Shown: positions 5,169-6,549 of the stretch, one piece after another
How the letters are laid out: each line of letters opens with the position of its first letter
Numbering within the stretch: the stretch's first letter is position 1
NCBI GenBank assembly: GCA_025455205.1
Contig: JALOMZ010000137.1
Coordinates: 1 to 6,549, forward strand
Length of the DNA stretch: 6,549 nucleotides
Reading direction: 5' to 3'
DNA from: Chitinophagaceae bacterium
GTDB taxonomy: Bacteria; Bacteroidota; Bacteroidia; Chitinophagales; Chitinophagaceae
Program-made: the position numbers and the translations under genes
The notes under the pieces: generated by a model
Told to the model about the DNA's origin: nothing
What the model saw: the letters and a program-made list of their open reading frames with translations, nothing else
The model's database searches: none

Positions 5169-6549
5169 ATGGCTTACCAGAATACGATCTCCATGCGCCT
5201 GCTCCTGTTTCCCCTGATGTTGGTTTTTTCCCTGCTGTCAATAGCCCAGCCTTTTGAGGCCGACTCTGCCTTTATTGTAAACAACTATGTGAAATGGGAA
5301 AGGATGGTGCCTATGCGCGATGGCATAAGCCTGTTTACCTCCATCTACATTCCCAAAGACTCGGCAGAAAAGCATCCCCTCATCATTACCCGCACCCCAT
5401 ACAGCTGCGCCCCATACGGAGCGGATAAGTTCAGGGCCATCTGGAACACCAACCACGGGTTGTACGCCATGAAAAAATACATCATCGTTTTCCAGGACGT
5501 GCGCGGACGATACATGAGCGAGGGGGAATTTGAAGACGTACGCCCATTCAATCCCAACAAGCAGGCACTGGAAACCGATGAAGCCACCGACACCTATGAT
5601 GCCCTTGAATGGCTGGTACAGCATATTCCCGGTAACAACGGCAGGGCCGGTGTTTTTGGCATTTCCTATCCGGGCTTCTACAGCACCATGGCAGCCCTCA
5701 GCGGACATCCTGCCCTCAAGGCCGTGTCGCCCCAGGCCCCTGTAACCGACTGGTTCATGGGCGACGACTTCCACCACAACGGCGCCTTTATGCTGATGGA
5801 CGCTTTTGAGTTCTACCGGGGCTTTGGCGTACCCCGGCCCAAACCCGTAACCCGATACAACACCGGTTACCAGCGCACAGTACGCGATGCCTACAGGTTC
5901 TTCCTGCAAACTGGGCCCTTATACCGCTTCAACAGCCTGTACTACAATGATTGGTGGCAGGCGCGGAATGCCCGGAACCATGTAGCCGGTTTGCAGCCTG
6001 CCATGCTTACGGTGGGTGGCACCTTTGATGCAGAAGACTGTTTTGGGGCCTGGAACCTGTACAAGGCCATAGAGGAAAAGAATCCGGCCACCTTGGTCAG
6101 CAAGGTGGTCATGGGTCCCTGGTTTCATGGCGCCTGGGGTGGCAGGAGCACCGGCGAACAGCTGGGCGACATACGCTTTGGCAGCCGCACGGCCCACTGG
6201 TACCAGCAAAATATAGAGCTGCCATTTTTTGAACATCACCTGCGCATGCAGCCAGCCCCGGATATTGCAGAAGCCACCGTATTCTTCACCGGTGAAAACA
6301 AATGGCGCCGTTTTGCGCAGTGGCCTGCCCCCCAGGTGGAAGAGAAAGCCATCTATTTTCAACCGCTTGGAAAGCTGTCGTTCAGCAAACCACGCCCGCC
6401 CAAGGCTAACCAGAAGCCGGCAGCAGCCAGATCCTATACCAGCTATGTATCAAACCCGGAGAATCCCGTACCCCATGAAGGCCCCGACACCATCCTGACA
6501 CGTACCCGGGAGTATATGACCAACGACCAGCGCTTTGCCGGCAGGCGCA
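5169..6549 (+). CDS. CocE/NonD-family exported serine hydrolase, resembling alpha-amino-acid ester hydrolases; C-terminus cut by window edge
   Basis: The frame is open for 460 codons to the right edge; the family runs to about 600-650 residues. A hydrophobic segment (11-26, ending SLLSIA|Q) is a likely signal peptide, so the enzyme should act in the periplasm or outside. The ATG at 5193 (Met9) gives a tidier signal peptide and is a real alternative start. After it come QDVRGRYMSEGEF, the nucleophile motif GISYPG with Ser166, WFMGDDFHHNGAF with Asp200, GTFDAEDCFG with Asp287, Glu289 and Asp290, and MGPWFHGAWGG with His320. Ser166, Asp287 and His320 fit the catalytic triad. Asp200, Glu289 and Asp290 fit the acidic cluster that binds the free alpha-amino group in alpha-amino-acid ester hydrolases. 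The jelly-roll C-terminal domain begins near 380 and is incomplete. X-Pro dipeptidyl peptidase (S15) or glutaryl-acylase activity cannot be excluded. The start lies only 23 bp beyond the preceding terminator. Confidence 0.93.
   Translation, partial: MAYQNTISMRLLLFPLMLVFSLLSIAQPFEADSAFIVNNYVKWERMVPMRDGISLFTSIYIPKDSAEKHPLIITRTPYSCAPYGADKFRAIWNTNHGLYAMKKYIIVFQDVRGRYMSEGEFEDVRPFNPNKQALETDEATDTYDALEWLVQHIPGNNGRAGVFGISYPGFYSTMAALSGHPALKAVSPQAPVTDWFMGDDFHHNGAFMLMDAFEFYRGFGVPRPKPVTRYNTGYQRTVRDAYRFFLQTGPLYRFNSLYYNDWWQARNARNHVAGLQPAMLTVGGTFDAEDCFGAWNLYKAIEEKNPATLVSKVVMGPWFHGAWGGRSTGEQLGDIRFGSRTAHWYQQNIELPFFEHHLRMQPAPDIAEATVFFTGENKWRRFAQWPAPQVEEKAIYFQPLGKLSFSKPRPPKANQKPAAARSYTSYVSNPENPVPHEGPDTILTRTREYMTNDQRFAGRR

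Noticed and set aside
1..6549. tRNA, rRNA, CRISPR repeats, insertion sequences, phage or defence genes
   Set aside because: I looked for cloverleaf-like sequence, regularly spaced repeats, terminal inverted repeats and transposase motifs and saw none. All long stretches are explained by four genes plus one partial gene's promoter region and short gaps.

Overview
The window reads as ordinary chromosomal sequence from a member of the Bacteroidota, most likely a moderately GC-rich lineage such as Chitinophagaceae. Four things point that way. The proteins have a Bacteroidota flavour: a PfkA with TSGGDSPGMNAAIR, and exported enzymes whose signal peptides end in ...A|Q. Clear Shine-Dalgarno sequences are missing. 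Start codons have A-rich leaders. A TAnnTTTG-type -7 promoter element lies upstream of pfkA. The taxon is inferred from these features, not from a database match.

Layout. (1) Bases 1-1736, minus strand: most of an exported prolyl oligopeptidase (S9A). It runs off the left edge just after the catalytic serine, so the Asp and His of the triad lie outside. (2) Bases 1737-1922: a 186-bp divergent promoter region with an inverted repeat, an overlapping direct repeat and candidate -7 elements facing both ways. (3) Bases 1923-5103, plus strand: a compact three-gene cluster. It holds ATP-dependent 6-phosphofructokinase (pfkA), pyruvate kinase (pyk) and, only 2 bp after the pyk stop, a 2H-phosphoesterase / 2'-5' RNA ligase-like protein with an Arg/Gly/Lys-rich N-terminal tail. 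It closes with a strong intrinsic terminator at 5118-5145. (4) From 5169 off the right edge, plus strand: a CocE/NonD-family exported serine hydrolase. It carries the Ser-Asp-His triad and the acidic cluster known from alpha-amino-acid ester hydrolases.

How the genes fit together. pfkA and pyk encode the two classical control points of glycolysis. PEP, the pyruvate kinase substrate, is a well-known inhibitor of bacterial PfkA, so co-expressing them makes sense. The 2H protein is translationally placed with pyk but has no evident glycolytic role. Its basic tail and two HxT motifs suggest work on RNA or a cyclic nucleotide. The two outer genes encode exported alpha/beta-hydrolase enzymes that probably act on peptides or amino-acid derivatives in the periplasm. 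They look like neighbours of the glycolytic cluster, not partners in it.

No tRNA, rRNA, CRISPR array, insertion sequence, phage gene or attachment site was seen. No stretch longer than 300 bp lacks a gene. I found no convincing new multi-gene system. The most worthwhile leads are the tailed 2H protein coupled to pyk, the conserved acidic cluster in the right-hand hydrolase, and the repeat structure in the divergent promoter region.
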